From NCBI RefSeq assembly GCF_034479515.1, contig NZ_CP140152.1, positions 3,410,001 through 3,474,000 of the forward strand: a stretch of DNA of 64,000 nt. The letters run 5' to 3'. A model generated the notes under the pieces. That model had not been told where the DNA came from, did not search any database, and worked only from the letters and a program-made list of their open reading frames with translations. The translations under genes were made by a program, and so were the position numbers. This stretch comes from Duganella zoogloeoides. GTDB lineage: Bacteria > Pseudomonadota > Gammaproteobacteria > Burkholderiales > Burkholderiaceae_D. Below, in pieces: positions 51,327 through 59,666 of this stretch (positions are counted from its first letter, which is position 1; every line of letters begins with the position of its first letter).

Positions 51327-52718
51327 TCACAACGCCGTGCCCCAGCCAAGCGCCTGGTACAGTGAGATCGCCTCGACATACGAGGCGGTTTCCGCCTGCA
51401 GTGCGGCGCGCCGGATCGCGTGCAGCGCGCGCTGGTTTTCCAGCACCGACTGGTAACTGCCGGCGCCGGCCGCGAACCGGGTATTGGCGATGCCGAGCGC
51501 GGCGCCGCCGTGGCTGGCCGATTGCGCCAGCGACGCGAGCCGCGACTGGTTCTCCACCAGCCGGGTGACCGCATTTTCCACTTCTTCCTGCGCCAGCAAC
51601 AGCGCCTGCCGGTACCCTGCCAGCGCGCCCTGCGCCTCGGCCCCGGTGGCGCGCACCCTGGCCCTGGCGCTGCCGATGTGCAGCGCCGGCAGCGTGACCG
51701 CCGGGGTTACCTCGAACGCGCGCGCCCCGGCATCGAACACGCTGCTGCCGCGCAGCGCGAAAAAGCCCACGAAGCCGCCCAGACCCAGGCGCGGATACAG
51801 GTCCGCCGTCGCCGCGCCCACTTCCTCATTCGCGGCGGCCAGCAGGCGTTCGGCGCGCACCACGTCGGGCCGTTGCCGGATCAGGGCATTGACGTCGCCC
51901 AGCGGCAGCTGGCCGGCCAGCGGCGCGCGCTGCCAGGCACCCGGGGCGAACATGGTGGGGCCGGGCGCCCTGCCCTGCAGGACATCGAGCCGGTACTGCG
52001 CCCGCTGCAATCCTGCCTGCAGGGCCGGCAACTCGGCCTCGCTGCGCGCCAGGTTGGCCGAGGCGTTCTGCAACTCTTCCGGCAGGCCGCTGCCGGCGGC
52101 AATACGGGCCGACAGCAGCGCCACCGTCTCGCGCCAGCTCGCGATATCGGCGGCGGCAAGCGCCAGTTCCTGCTGGTAACCGAGCGCTTCGTAATAGTTG
52201 CGCGCCACGTCGGCCGCGATCACCAGGCGCGCCTGGCGCAGGTCCGCTTGTGCGGCGTCGGCCCGGGCCTGCGCCGCGCGGCTCAGGTGCGCCAGCCGGC
52301 CGAACAGGTCGATCTCCCATTGCGCATCGAGACCCACGCGGCTGGCGGCGGTGGCGCCGCGCGCCTGCGGCGTGACCTGCTCCACGCTGCGCTGCCACTG
52401 CGCGCGGCCGGTTACCGCCGGCAACCGGTCCAGCTGCCGCTCGTCGAATACCGCGCGTGCAGCAAGCAGGCTCGCTTGCGCGCGCGCGATATCGTGGTTG
52501 TGCGCCAGCGCCCGGTCGACCAGTTGCGCCAGGCGTTCATCATCGAAAAAAGTCCACCAGGCGGCGTTGCCGGTAACGCCCTGGCCGGCGGCAAAACGTT
52601 CCTGCTGCGGGCTGGCCAGCGCGATGACCGGGGTATCGGGCGTGGCATGCGGCGGCGTGACAGCGCAGCCGGCCAGCAGCGCGAACAATACAGGTACGGT
52701 ACGGCGATGTGTGATCAT
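51327..52718 (-). CDS. Outer-membrane efflux channel lipoprotein (NodT/OprM family)
   Basis: The outer-membrane component of a tripartite RND efflux pump. The ATG at 52718 overlaps the RND pump stop (ATGA). The 463-residue precursor has a lipoprotein signal (VPVLFALLAGCAVTPP, lipobox LAGC). The protein shows the two-fold OEP repeat: NHDIARAQASLLAARAVFDE, FGRLAHLSRAAQARADAAQA and NYYEALGYQQELALA in the first half, and RQRPDVVRAERLLAAANEEV with LALA-type coiled segments in the second. The C terminus reads AETASYVEAISLYQALGWG. Reading further upstream in this frame runs into the pump gene and is not real. Confidence 0.92.
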   Translation of the reverse strand: MITHRRTVPVLFALLAGCAVTPPHATPDTPVIALASPQQERFAAGQGVTGNAAWWTFFDDERLAQLVDRALAHNHDIARAQASLLAARAVFDERQLDRLPAVTGRAQWQRSVEQVTPQARGATAASRVGLDAQWEIDLFGRLAHLSRAAQARADAAQADLRQARLVIAADVARNYYEALGYQQELALAAADIASWRETVALLSARIAAGSGLPEELQNASANLARSEAELPALQAGLQRAQYRLDVLQGRAPGPTMFAPGAWQRAPLAGQLPLGDVNALIRQRPDVVRAERLLAAANEEVGAATADLYPRLGLGGFVGFFALRGSSVFDAGARAFEVTPAVTLPALHIGSARARVRATGAEAQGALAGYRQALLLAQEEVENAVTRLVENQSRLASLAQSASHGGAALGIANTRFAAGAGSYQSVLENQRALHAIRRAALQAETASYVEAISLYQALGWGTAL

Positions 52719-55700
52719 GAAGGTTCCTTGGTTGCCGAGGCGGCGTGGTTGCGGGCCAAAAACGCATACATGGTGGGCAGCACGAACAGCGTAAACAGCG
52801 TGCCCACCACCATCCCCGAGACGATCACCACGCCCAGGCCGAAACGGCTGTTGGCGCCGGCGCCCGAGGCGAACAGCAGCGGCACCAGGCCCACTACCAT
52901 GGCAGCCGTGGTCATCAGGATCGGCCGCAGGCGCAGGCGCGCGGCCTTGACGATGGCGTCCACCCGGTTCAGCTGCTCGTGCACCTGCAGTTCGTTGGCA
53001 AATTCCACCATCAGGATGCCGTGCTTGCTGATCAAGCCGATCAGCGTCACCAGCCCGATCTGGGTGTAGATGTTGACCGTGGCCCAGCCCAGCGCCAGCG
53101 GTATCAAAGCGCCGCAGATCGACAGCGGCACCGTGATCAGGATGATCAGCGGATCGCGCAGGCTTTCGTACTGCGCCGCCAGCACCAGGTAGATCACCAC
53201 CACGGCCGCCAGGAACGCCATCAGCAGCGCATTGCCTTCGGTGGCGAACTGGCGCGCATCCGACTGCCAGTCGTAGGAAAAGCCCGGCGGCAGCGTCTTG
53301 CCCACGCCGTCGAGGAACGCCACGGCGTCGCCCAGCGTAACGCCGGGCGCCGGCACGCCCTGGAACGTGGCCGCGTTCTGCTGGTTGAACTGGGTGAGCC
53401 GGTTCGGCTCGATTTCCTGCGCGACCGACACCACGTTCGACAGCGGCACCAGGCTGCCGTCGCCGGCGCGCACGAACTGGCGCGTGAGCGCCGGCGCCGT
53501 CAGGCGCTGCTCGCGCGGGCTCTGGGCGATCACGTCGTAGGCGCGGCCGTCCAGGCCAAAGCGGTTCAGGTAGTTTTCGCCCACCAGCACCGCCAGCGAC
53601 TGGCCGATGTCCTCCATCCCGATGCCCAGGCTGCCGGCCTTGCTGCGGTCCACCCGCACTTTCACGACCGGGTTGTTGTAATCGAGATCGCTGTCCACCA
53701 CCGCGAACAGGCCGCTGGCGCGGGCGCGCTGCTTGATGTCTTCCATGGTGCGGAACACGGTGGCGTAATCCTGGGCGCTGCGCAGCACCATCTGCACCGG
53801 CAGGCCGCCGCTCGATCCCGGCAGGGGCGCCAGCTGGAAGGCGAAGATGCTGGTGCCCTCCACGTCGCCCGCCGCCTGCTGCAATTCGGCCTGCACCACG
53901 GCGGCGCTGCGCGCGCGCTCGCCCCACGGCGTCAGGTTGATGCCGCCGATGCTCGACGCCGGCCCGTCGCTGCCGTTGATGATCCAGCGCGACGCGGTTT
54001 CCGGCATGCTGCGGTAGATGCCATCGAGCTTGGACGAAAAGCGCTGGACGTAATCGAGGCTGGCGTGCTGCGGCGCCTTGATGGCGGTGAGCACGCTGGC
54101 CTGGTCCTCGGACGGCGCCAGCTCGCGCTGCGGCATCAGGTACAAAAACGGCAGGCTCACCATCACCACCAGCGCCACGCCGCCGCCGAGCCAGCGGCGC
54201 TGCAACGAGCGCTCCAGCAAATACGTGTAACGGCGCGCGAGGCCGCCGAAAAAGTGTTCTGCCGCGCGCGCCATGCGGCCCTCGTTCTGCTTCGGTTGCA
54301 GCAGCAGGGAACTCATCACCGGCGACAGCGTGAGCGCCACCACGCCCGACACCACCACCGCGCCAGCGAGCGTGAGGGCGAATTCCCTGAACAGCGCACC
54401 GGTCAGGCCGCCCATCATGCCGATCGGCGCGTACACCGCCGCCAGCGTGATGGTCATGGCCACCACCGGACCCGCCACTTCGCGCGCACCGGCCAGGGCG
54501 GCCGCCACCGGCGTCTTGCCTTCCTCGATGTGGCGGTGGACGTTTTCCACCACCACGATGGCGTCATCCACCACCAGGCCCACCGCCAGCACCATGGCCA
54601 GCAGCGTCAACAGGTTGATGCTGAAGCCGAAGGCGAGCATCAGCGCGGCCGCGCCCAGCATCGACAGCGGAATCGTCACCACCGGGATCAGCACCGACCG
54701 CAGCGATCCCATGCAGAGATAGATCACCACCACCACGATCAGCAGCGCCTCGATCAGCGTGCGCGCCACTTCGTCGATCGATGCCTGGATGAAGCGCGCG
54801 GTCTCGAACGCCAGCTCCACCTTCACCCCGGGCGGCAGGGTCTTTTCGATCTCGGGCAGCAGCTGCCGGATGCCCTCGACGATCACCAGCGGATTGCCGC
54901 CCGGCGTGGGAAACACGCCCAGGTGCACGGCCGGCACGCCGTCCATGCTGGCGCTGGTGTCGCTCGAGGCCGCGCCCAGCTCCACCGTGCCCACGTCCTT
55001 CAGGCGCACCAGCGCCCCGCCATTGCCTTTGCCGACGACCATCTCGCGAAAGCCGGCCACGCTGGCCAGGTCGGTATCGACGCTGAGGTTCGACACCACG
55101 TACTGCCCTTTCACCTTGCCCGGCGCGGCCTGGTAGTTATTGCGCCGCACGCTGTCGGCGACGTCGGCGGCGGTGAGGCCGCGCGCGGCCAGCTTGTCCG
55201 GGTCGATCCACAGCCGCATGGCCAGTTGCTGGCCGCCGAACACCTCCACCTTGGCCACGCCCGCGATGGTGGAAAACATCGGCTGCACCACGCGCGCCAG
55301 GTAGTCGGTGAGCGCGGCGGCGGATACGCTGTCGCTGGCAAAGCCCACGTAGGCCACCGCCGTGGCGTCGCCGGCCGTGCGTTCGATCACCGGATCGAAG
55401 GCGTCGGCGGGCAGCTTGTAGCGCACCTGGTTGACCTTGGCCATGACTTCGGTGAGCGCCTGGGTGGAGTCGCGGTTCAGTTCCATGCGCACGGTGACCA
55501 GGCTGGCGCCCTGCACCGACGACGACGTCAGGTAGTCGATGCCTTCCACCGACGACACGGCCTGCGCGATCGGCTGCGTGACGAAACCCTGCATCAGGTC
55601 CGCCGACGCGCCGGGATAGGCGGTGGCGATAGTAATGGTCGATGATTCGAGCGTCGGATACTGGCGCACCGGCAGCTGCTTTACCGCCAGCACGCCAAGC

Positions 55701-55768
55701 ATCACGATCAGGGTGCTGATCACCAGCGCCAGCACGGGGCGGCGCACGAACAGGTCGGTAAATGTCAT
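52715..55768 (-). CDS. RND multidrug efflux pump, inner-membrane subunit
   Basis: A 1017-residue HAE1-type RND transporter, the proton-driven pump of the tripartite system. It starts MTFTDLFVRRPVLALVISTL, with the family VLAVKQLPVRQYP and ATAYPGASADLMQGFVTQPI. The twelve-helix architecture includes the proton-relay Asp pair in TM4 (GLVVDDAIVVVENVHRHIEE). The two large periplasmic loops are present (AYVGFASDSVSAAALTDYLA). It overlaps the adaptor gene at its start and the channel gene at its end by ATGA. It belongs to the MexB/AcrB-like family. Substrate range is unknown. Confidence 0.95.
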   Translation of the reverse strand: MTFTDLFVRRPVLALVISTLIVMLGVLAVKQLPVRQYPTLESSTITIATAYPGASADLMQGFVTQPIAQAVSSVEGIDYLTSSSVQGASLVTVRMELNRDSTQALTEVMAKVNQVRYKLPADAFDPVIERTAGDATAVAYVGFASDSVSAAALTDYLARVVQPMFSTIAGVAKVEVFGGQQLAMRLWIDPDKLAARGLTAADVADSVRRNNYQAAPGKVKGQYVVSNLSVDTDLASVAGFREMVVGKGNGGALVRLKDVGTVELGAASSDTSASMDGVPAVHLGVFPTPGGNPLVIVEGIRQLLPEIEKTLPPGVKVELAFETARFIQASIDEVARTLIEALLIVVVVIYLCMGSLRSVLIPVVTIPLSMLGAAALMLAFGFSINLLTLLAMVLAVGLVVDDAIVVVENVHRHIEEGKTPVAAALAGAREVAGPVVAMTITLAAVYAPIGMMGGLTGALFREFALTLAGAVVVSGVVALTLSPVMSSLLLQPKQNEGRMARAAEHFFGGLARRYTYLLERSLQRRWLGGGVALVVMVSLPFLYLMPQRELAPSEDQASVLTAIKAPQHASLDYVQRFSSKLDGIYRSMPETASRWIINGSDGPASSIGGINLTPWGERARSAAVVQAELQQAAGDVEGTSIFAFQLAPLPGSSGGLPVQMVLRSAQDYATVFRTMEDIKQRARASGLFAVVDSDLDYNNPVVKVRVDRSKAGSLGIGMEDIGQSLAVLVGENYLNRFGLDGRAYDVIAQSPREQRLTAPALTRQFVRAGDGSLVPLSNVVSVAQEIEPNRLTQFNQQNAATFQGVPAPGVTLGDAVAFLDGVGKTLPPGFSYDWQSDARQFATEGNALLMAFLAAVVVIYLVLAAQYESLRDPLIILITVPLSICGALIPLALGWATVNIYTQIGLVTLIGLISKHGILMVEFANELQVHEQLNRVDAIVKAARLRLRPILMTTAAMVVGLVPLLFASGAGANSRFGLGVVIVSGMVVGTLFTLFVLPTMYAFLARNHAASATKEPS

Positions 55769-56874
55769 TGCGGGCGTCCTTTACCGGGCGCCTGGTCGAG
55801 CGTGTTGGCCACCGCCTGCACGGCCATGCCGTCGGCCAGCCGCAGCTGGCCCGACGCGACCACCTGCTGCCCGGCGCGCAAGCCGCGCACGATTTCCACC
55901 CTGCCATCGGCCCGGTCGCCCAGCGCGACGGCCACGCGCCGCACCGCCAGGGCCGGCGCGCCCGCCTTCGTGCTGCGCTCGGCCAGGAAGACCGTGTCGC
56001 CATAGGCGCTGTACGTGACCGCCGTTTCCGGCACCGTCAGTTGCTGCGCGCCGGTGGCGCGCGCCACCCGCACGGTGGCGTACATGCCGGCCTTGAGGGC
56101 GCTGTCCGTGCCGCCAAGCGTGGCCTGCAGCTGCACCATGCGCGAGCGCGCAATCAGCGGGTCGATGGCATGGATGGTGGCCCGGTACACCTTGCCCGGC
56201 CGGGCATCGACCAGCACCTCGATGTCCTGGCCCGGCGCCAGTGCGGCGCCGCTGTGCTCGTCGAGCGCAAAGTTCACCAGCAGCGCGGACGTATCGACCA
56301 GGCTGGCCACCGGGTCGGCGGGATTGAGGTACTGGCCCGGGTGCACCCTGCGGATCCCCATGCGACCGGCGAACGGCGCGCGGATGGCCTTCTGGTCGAT
56401 CAGGGCCTGGGTCTGGCGCAGCTCGCCCTGCGCCGCATCGCGCGCGGCCAGCGCGGCGTCGAGCTGCTCTTCGGTGGCGGCCTTGCCGGCCACCAGGCTG
56501 CGCACCCGCTCGTAGCTGCTTTCGGCATTTTTCAGCTGGGCGCGCAGGCGCACCAGCGCGGCCTGCTCGGGGGCGTCGTTCAGTTGCACCAGCAAGGCGC
56601 CGGCGGCCACCTGCTGGCCCGACTCGAAATCGATGCGGGCGATGCGGCCGCCCGCCTCGGCCGCCACCTGCACCTGGCGCACCGCTTCCAGTTCGCCCAC
56701 GCCGGTGGCCACGCGCTGCTGCGCACCGGCCGTCACCGGCGCCAGCGCCACCTTGGTGGCCGGCGGCGCACTGGCCGCAGCGGCCTGCACGTCGGCGCGC
56801 GGATAGCCTGCCAGGGCCGCAGCCAAGGCAAGGGAAAGGGCCAGCGCGCCCGCGCCGGCAAGTTTGGTGTTCAT
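55765..56874 (-). CDS. RND efflux periplasmic adaptor (membrane fusion protein)
   Basis: The adaptor that bridges the RND pump and the outer-membrane channel. The 369-residue product has an N-terminal signal/anchor (about 5-25), then the lipoyl half (EAGGRIARIDFESGQQVAAG, LLVQLNDAPEQAALVRLRAQ), a coiled-coil hairpin (ESSYERVRSLVAGKAATEE) and the second lipoyl half (AIRAPFAGRMGIRRVHPGQY). Beta-barrel and membrane-proximal domains follow (IHAIDPLIARSRMVQLQA, LTVPETAVTYSAYGDTVFLA). Its stop overlaps the pump start. It lies 10 bp after the small membrane protein gene. Confidence 0.93.
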   Translation of the reverse strand: MNTKLAGAGALALSLALAAALAGYPRADVQAAAASAPPATKVALAPVTAGAQQRVATGVGELEAVRQVQVAAEAGGRIARIDFESGQQVAAGALLVQLNDAPEQAALVRLRAQLKNAESSYERVRSLVAGKAATEEQLDAALAARDAAQGELRQTQALIDQKAIRAPFAGRMGIRRVHPGQYLNPADPVASLVDTSALLVNFALDEHSGAALAPGQDIEVLVDARPGKVYRATIHAIDPLIARSRMVQLQATLGGTDSALKAGMYATVRVARATGAQQLTVPETAVTYSAYGDTVFLAERSTKAGAPALAVRRVAVALGDRADGRVEIVRGLRAGQQVVASGQLRLADGMAVQAVANTLDQAPGKGRPQ

Positions 56875-56884
56875 GATGGTGTCC

Positions 56885-57358
56885 TTAAAAATTAAACAGG
56901 AAAAACAGCGCCAGGGTCCACAGCAGCAGCACCAGGTGCGTCGTCTGCAAGCCTTCCTGGGCGATCCAGTAGCCGAACCACAAGCCGCCCAGGTGCATCA
57001 GCAGCAGGAATGCGGCCATCGCGCACAGGGCCAGGTTGAACCAGGCGCGCGCGTCGGGCAGGCCCGCCACGCACAGCAGCGCTGCGCCGAGCCAGGCAGC
57101 GCAGGCGCCCAGCACTTGCAGCACCAGCACGGTGGCCAGCGCCAGCCGGTGCAGCCACAGCGATGTGACGGCGCGGCGCAGCAGCGGGGTCTCGACGGTG
57201 GGATCGCGGCGCAGCGGGTCCATGCGCATGGTGTTGCCGACGGCCCAGACCGAACCGTGGAAAGCGACCAGGTTGTTCAGGGCAGCCAGGCTGAGCCAGG
57301 TGGCCAGGCCCAGTGCGCAGATCAGTTGAAACAGCCAGATGGTGTGATGGAGATGCAT
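56885..57358 (-). CDS. DUF2165-like small integral membrane protein
   Basis: A 157-residue membrane protein with about four hydrophobic segments. The N-terminal part carries ICALGLATWLSLAALNN and GSVWAVGNTMRMDPLRRD, resembling DUF2165, which has a conserved NN and MD pattern. The last segment ends QTTHLVLLLWTLALFFLFNF. The start at 57358 has agga upstream; 57394 is less likely. It is the first gene of the efflux operon on the minus strand, 10 bp before the adaptor. Its function in the family is unknown; a regulatory or accessory role for the pump is only inference. Confidence 0.7.
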   Translation of the reverse strand: MHLHHTIWLFQLICALGLATWLSLAALNNLVAFHGSVWAVGNTMRMDPLRRDPTVETPLLRRAVTSLWLHRLALATVLVLQVLGACAAWLGAALLCVAGLPDARAWFNLALCAMAAFLLLMHLGGLWFGYWIAQEGLQTTHLVLLLWTLALFFLFNF

Positions 57359-57435
57359 GGTTGATCCTGTCGTGGGTTCATGGTCTGCCGGCATGCAGGC
57401 GTGGAAATGCTCGACAGCGCAACCCCATCAGCCTA

Positions 57436-57459
57436 TTATGCAAGCAATCTCTTGTATAA
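57436..57459. promoter_or_regulatory. Inverted-repeat operator 1 for the SufR-like regulator
   Basis: TTATGCAAG-caatct-CTTGTATAA: nine-base arms with one mismatch and a six-base spacer. It lies between the divergent DUF2165-efflux operon and the regulator gene. The core CAAG-N6-CTTG recurs at 57494-57507, with centres 53 bp apart (about five helical turns). It has the same layout as the CAAC-N6-GTTG site described for cyanobacterial SufR. Confidence 0.65.
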
Positions 57460-57483
57460 CTGATCGAATCATAGTTGAGTAAA

Positions 57484-58149
57484 ATGAATTACACAAGTAA
57501 ACACTTGGATAATAGCGAGGGCGCTGTGCCGGCGCCGTCCACCCAGCGCATCCTGTATTTCGTCAAGAGCCGGGGGCCGGTGTCCACGGGCATGCTGGCA
57601 AAAGCGCTGGACATGACTGGCGAGGCGGCGCGCCAGCACGTGCAAAAACTGGTCGCCGCCGGCCTGCTCGAAGGCCGCCAGGAAGCCCAGGCAGGCGCCG
57701 GCCGGCCGCGCCAGAACTGGGTGCTGACGGCGGCCGGCCATGCACGCTTCCCCGACACCCATGCGCAGCTGACCATCAAGCTGATCGGCTCGGTGCGCGA
57801 CCTGTTCGGCCAGGAGGGCCTGGACAAATTGATCGCCCAGCGCGAGCAGGAAAGCCGCGCCGCGTATGCGCTGGCCTGCGCTGCGCCCGACCTGCCTACG
57901 CGTTTGCAGCAACTGGCGGCAGTGCGCGACGACGAGGGCTATATGGCCAGGCTGGAAGCCGACGGCGACGACTGGCTGCTGATCGAGGACCACTGCCCGA
58001 TCTGCGCAGCGGCCCGTACCTGCCAGGGTTTCTGCCGCTCCGAGCTGCAACTGTTCCAGGAAGTGGCCGGGCCCGGGGTGAGCGTCGTGCGCGAGCAGCA
58101 CATGCTGGCCGACGCTTTGCGCTGTGTTTACCGGATCCGCGCCGTGTAA
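57484..58149 (+). CDS. SufR-like transcriptional regulator with conserved cysteine motif
   Basis: A 221-residue winged-helix regulator. The DNA-binding part (about 18-80) reads STQRILYFVKSRGPVSTGML, then GEAARQHVQKLVAAGLLEGR, RQNWVLTAAGHARFP. The C-terminal half has the SufR-type cysteine arrangement (DHCPICAAARTCQGFCRSEL, then RCVYRI), where such cysteines bind an Fe-S cluster that controls DNA binding. It is divergent from the efflux operon and flanked by two CAAG-N6-CTTG sites. The start is uncertain: ATG 57484 has a poor ribosome site, while GTG 57526 has gcgagg five bases upstream and would free operator 2. TTG 57475 is also in frame. Confidence 0.82.
   Translation: MNYTSKHLDNSEGAVPAPSTQRILYFVKSRGPVSTGMLAKALDMTGEAARQHVQKLVAAGLLEGRQEAQAGAGRPRQNWVLTAAGHARFPDTHAQLTIKLIGSVRDLFGQEGLDKLIAQREQESRAAYALACAAPDLPTRLQQLAAVRDDEGYMARLEADGDDWLLIEDHCPICAAARTCQGFCRSELQLFQEVAGPGVSVVREQHMLADALRCVYRIRAV
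57494..57507. promoter_or_regulatory. Inverted-repeat operator 2 for the SufR-like regulator
   Basis: CAAG-taaaca-CTTG, same core and spacer length as the site at 57436-57459. It overlaps codons 4-8 of the regulator if the start is ATG 57484. It would be upstream of the coding sequence if the start is GTG 57526. Autoregulation is the likely use. Confidence 0.5.
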
Positions 58150-58225
58150 AGCCGGGCCAGTGCCTGCAGGCGCGGCCATTTTGCGCGACAATGACAGGCT
58201 CAGTCACAGCAAGCATCGGATTCGT

Positions 58226-59602
58226 ATGACCACCACTTCCCTGGCCGACCGCGACGGCCTGCCGCCCGATGCGCGGCGCTGGGCCATGCTGTCGGTCGCC
58301 ATCGGCGTGGGCATGGCCTCGCTCGACACGGCAATCGCCAACACCGCGCTGCCGGCCATTGCCGAACAATTGCATGCCACCCCGGCCGCCTCGGTCTGGA
58401 TCATCAATGTCTACCAGCTGGCGATGGTCGCCACCCTGCTGCCGTTTGCCGCGCTCGGTGAAGTGATCGGCTACCGCAAGGTGGCCATCTTCGGCATGGC
58501 CCTGTTCACGCTGGCGTCGCTGGCCTGCGCGCTGGCCTGGTCGCTGCCGTCGCTGGTCGTCGCCCGGTTGTTCCAGGGCGTGGGCGGCGCGGCGCTGATG
58601 GGCGTCAACACCGCGCTGCTGCGGGCGATCTACCCGGCCAAGCTGGCCGGGCGCGGGTTCGGCTTCAATTCGCTGGTGGTGGCCACGTCGTTTGCCATCG
58701 GCCCCACTGCCGCGTCGCTGATCCTGGCGGTGGCGTCGTGGCCCTGGCTGTTCGCCATCAACGTGCCGCTGGGGCTCGTGGCGATTGTCATGGCGCGCCG
58801 GGCGCTGCCGGCCACCGCGCTGGCCGGCCACAAGATCGACGTGCTCACTGTCGTCTATAACATGTTCGCCTTTGGCCTCCTGATCCTGGCGTTTGGCGAG
58901 GGTGCGCACTTGCAGGACTGGCATACGCTGGCGCCGGAGATCGCGCTGACGGTGCTGTTTTTCGTGCTGCTGCTGCGGCGCCAGGCCGGCCATACGGCGC
59001 CGATGCTGCCGGTGGACCTGTTCCGCCGGCCGCTGTTCGCGCTGTCGTCGCTCACCGCCATGTGCACGTTTGCCGCGCAGGGGCTGGCGTTCGTGTCGCT
59101 GCCGTTCTTCTTCGAGCATACGCTGGGCCGCTCGCCGATCGAGACGGGATTCCTGATGACGCCGTGGGCGGTGCTGGTGGCGGTGATGGCGCCGATTGCC
59201 GGGCGCCTGAGCGACAAGTATTCGCCCGGCGTGTTGGGCGGCATCGGCCTGGCGCTGCTGTCTTCCGGCCTGGTGGCGATGCTGCTGCTGCCGCCGGCGC
59301 CCACCGCGTTCGACATCGGCTGGCGCATGGCGTGGTGCGGCATCGGCTTCGGTTTTTTCCAGGCGCCCAATCTGAAAGCCATCATGGGCAGCGCACCGAA
59401 GTCGCGCGCGGGCAGCGCCAGCGGCATTGTCGCCACCTCGCGCCTGACCGGCCAGGCCACCGGCGCGGCGCTGGTAGCGTATTGCTTCACCATCTCGGCC
59501 ACCAACGGCACCCGCTACGCGCTGATGCTGGGCGCAGCATTTGCCGGCGTAGCCTGCGTGGCCAGCTTCGCGCGTCTGGCTTTTGCTGCTGTCGACGACT
59601 GA
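58226..59602 (+). CDS. MFS multidrug-type exporter (DHA2/EmrB-like)
   Basis: A 458-residue major facilitator with many hydrophobic segments. The first segment carries LSVAIGVGMASLDTAIANTA and ALPAIAEQLHATPAASVWII, a form typical of the DHA2 drug:proton antiporters. The A-motif region reads GEVIGYRKVAIFGMALFTLA. Motif C-like VARLFQGVGGAALMGVNTAL follows. The ATG at 58226 starts a normal leader; an earlier in-frame start at 58124 would overlap the regulator. It follows the SufR-like gene by 76 bp on the same strand and may be in its regulon. Substrates are unknown. Confidence 0.9.
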   Translation: MTTTSLADRDGLPPDARRWAMLSVAIGVGMASLDTAIANTALPAIAEQLHATPAASVWIINVYQLAMVATLLPFAALGEVIGYRKVAIFGMALFTLASLACALAWSLPSLVVARLFQGVGGAALMGVNTALLRAIYPAKLAGRGFGFNSLVVATSFAIGPTAASLILAVASWPWLFAINVPLGLVAIVMARRALPATALAGHKIDVLTVVYNMFAFGLLILAFGEGAHLQDWHTLAPEIALTVLFFVLLLRRQAGHTAPMLPVDLFRRPLFALSSLTAMCTFAAQGLAFVSLPFFFEHTLGRSPIETGFLMTPWAVLVAVMAPIAGRLSDKYSPGVLGGIGLALLSSGLVAMLLLPPAPTAFDIGWRMAWCGIGFGFFQAPNLKAIMGSAPKSRAGSASGIVATSRLTGQATGAALVAYCFTISATNGTRYALMLGAAFAGVACVASFARLAFAAVDD

Positions 59603-59666
59603 GAGCGCCTGAAGAACCTCCAAAGCTGCGTCGCTGCGCCTTGCTCTGAAGGCTATTCAGGCGCTC
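59603..59666. terminator. Large inverted repeat between the convergent MFS and LysR genes
   Basis: The arms GAGCGCCTGAA (59603-59613) and TTCAGGCGCTC (59656-59666) are perfect, 11 bp each, around a 42-nt loop. It begins at the MFS stop codon and reaches into the end of the LysR gene. There is no T-run, so it may be a bidirectional hairpin stop or a REP-like element rather than a standard terminator. Confidence 0.5.

Noticed and set aside
49511..51574. Minus-strand open frame of about 690 codons across the 7TM kinase gene
   Set aside because: Antisense to conserved HisKA/HATPase/REC motifs; composition is that of a shadow frame.
51327..53927. A single 866-codon minus-strand reading frame suggesting a fusion of pump and channel
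   Set aside because: The first 400 codons are an out-of-frame reading of the pump gene. The real channel gene starts at 52718 with its own lipoprotein signal and an ATGA overlap.
52745..55645. Plus-strand open frame of about 970 codons inside the RND pump gene
   Set aside because: Antisense of a certain RND transporter, His/Gln/Arg-rich, no motif.
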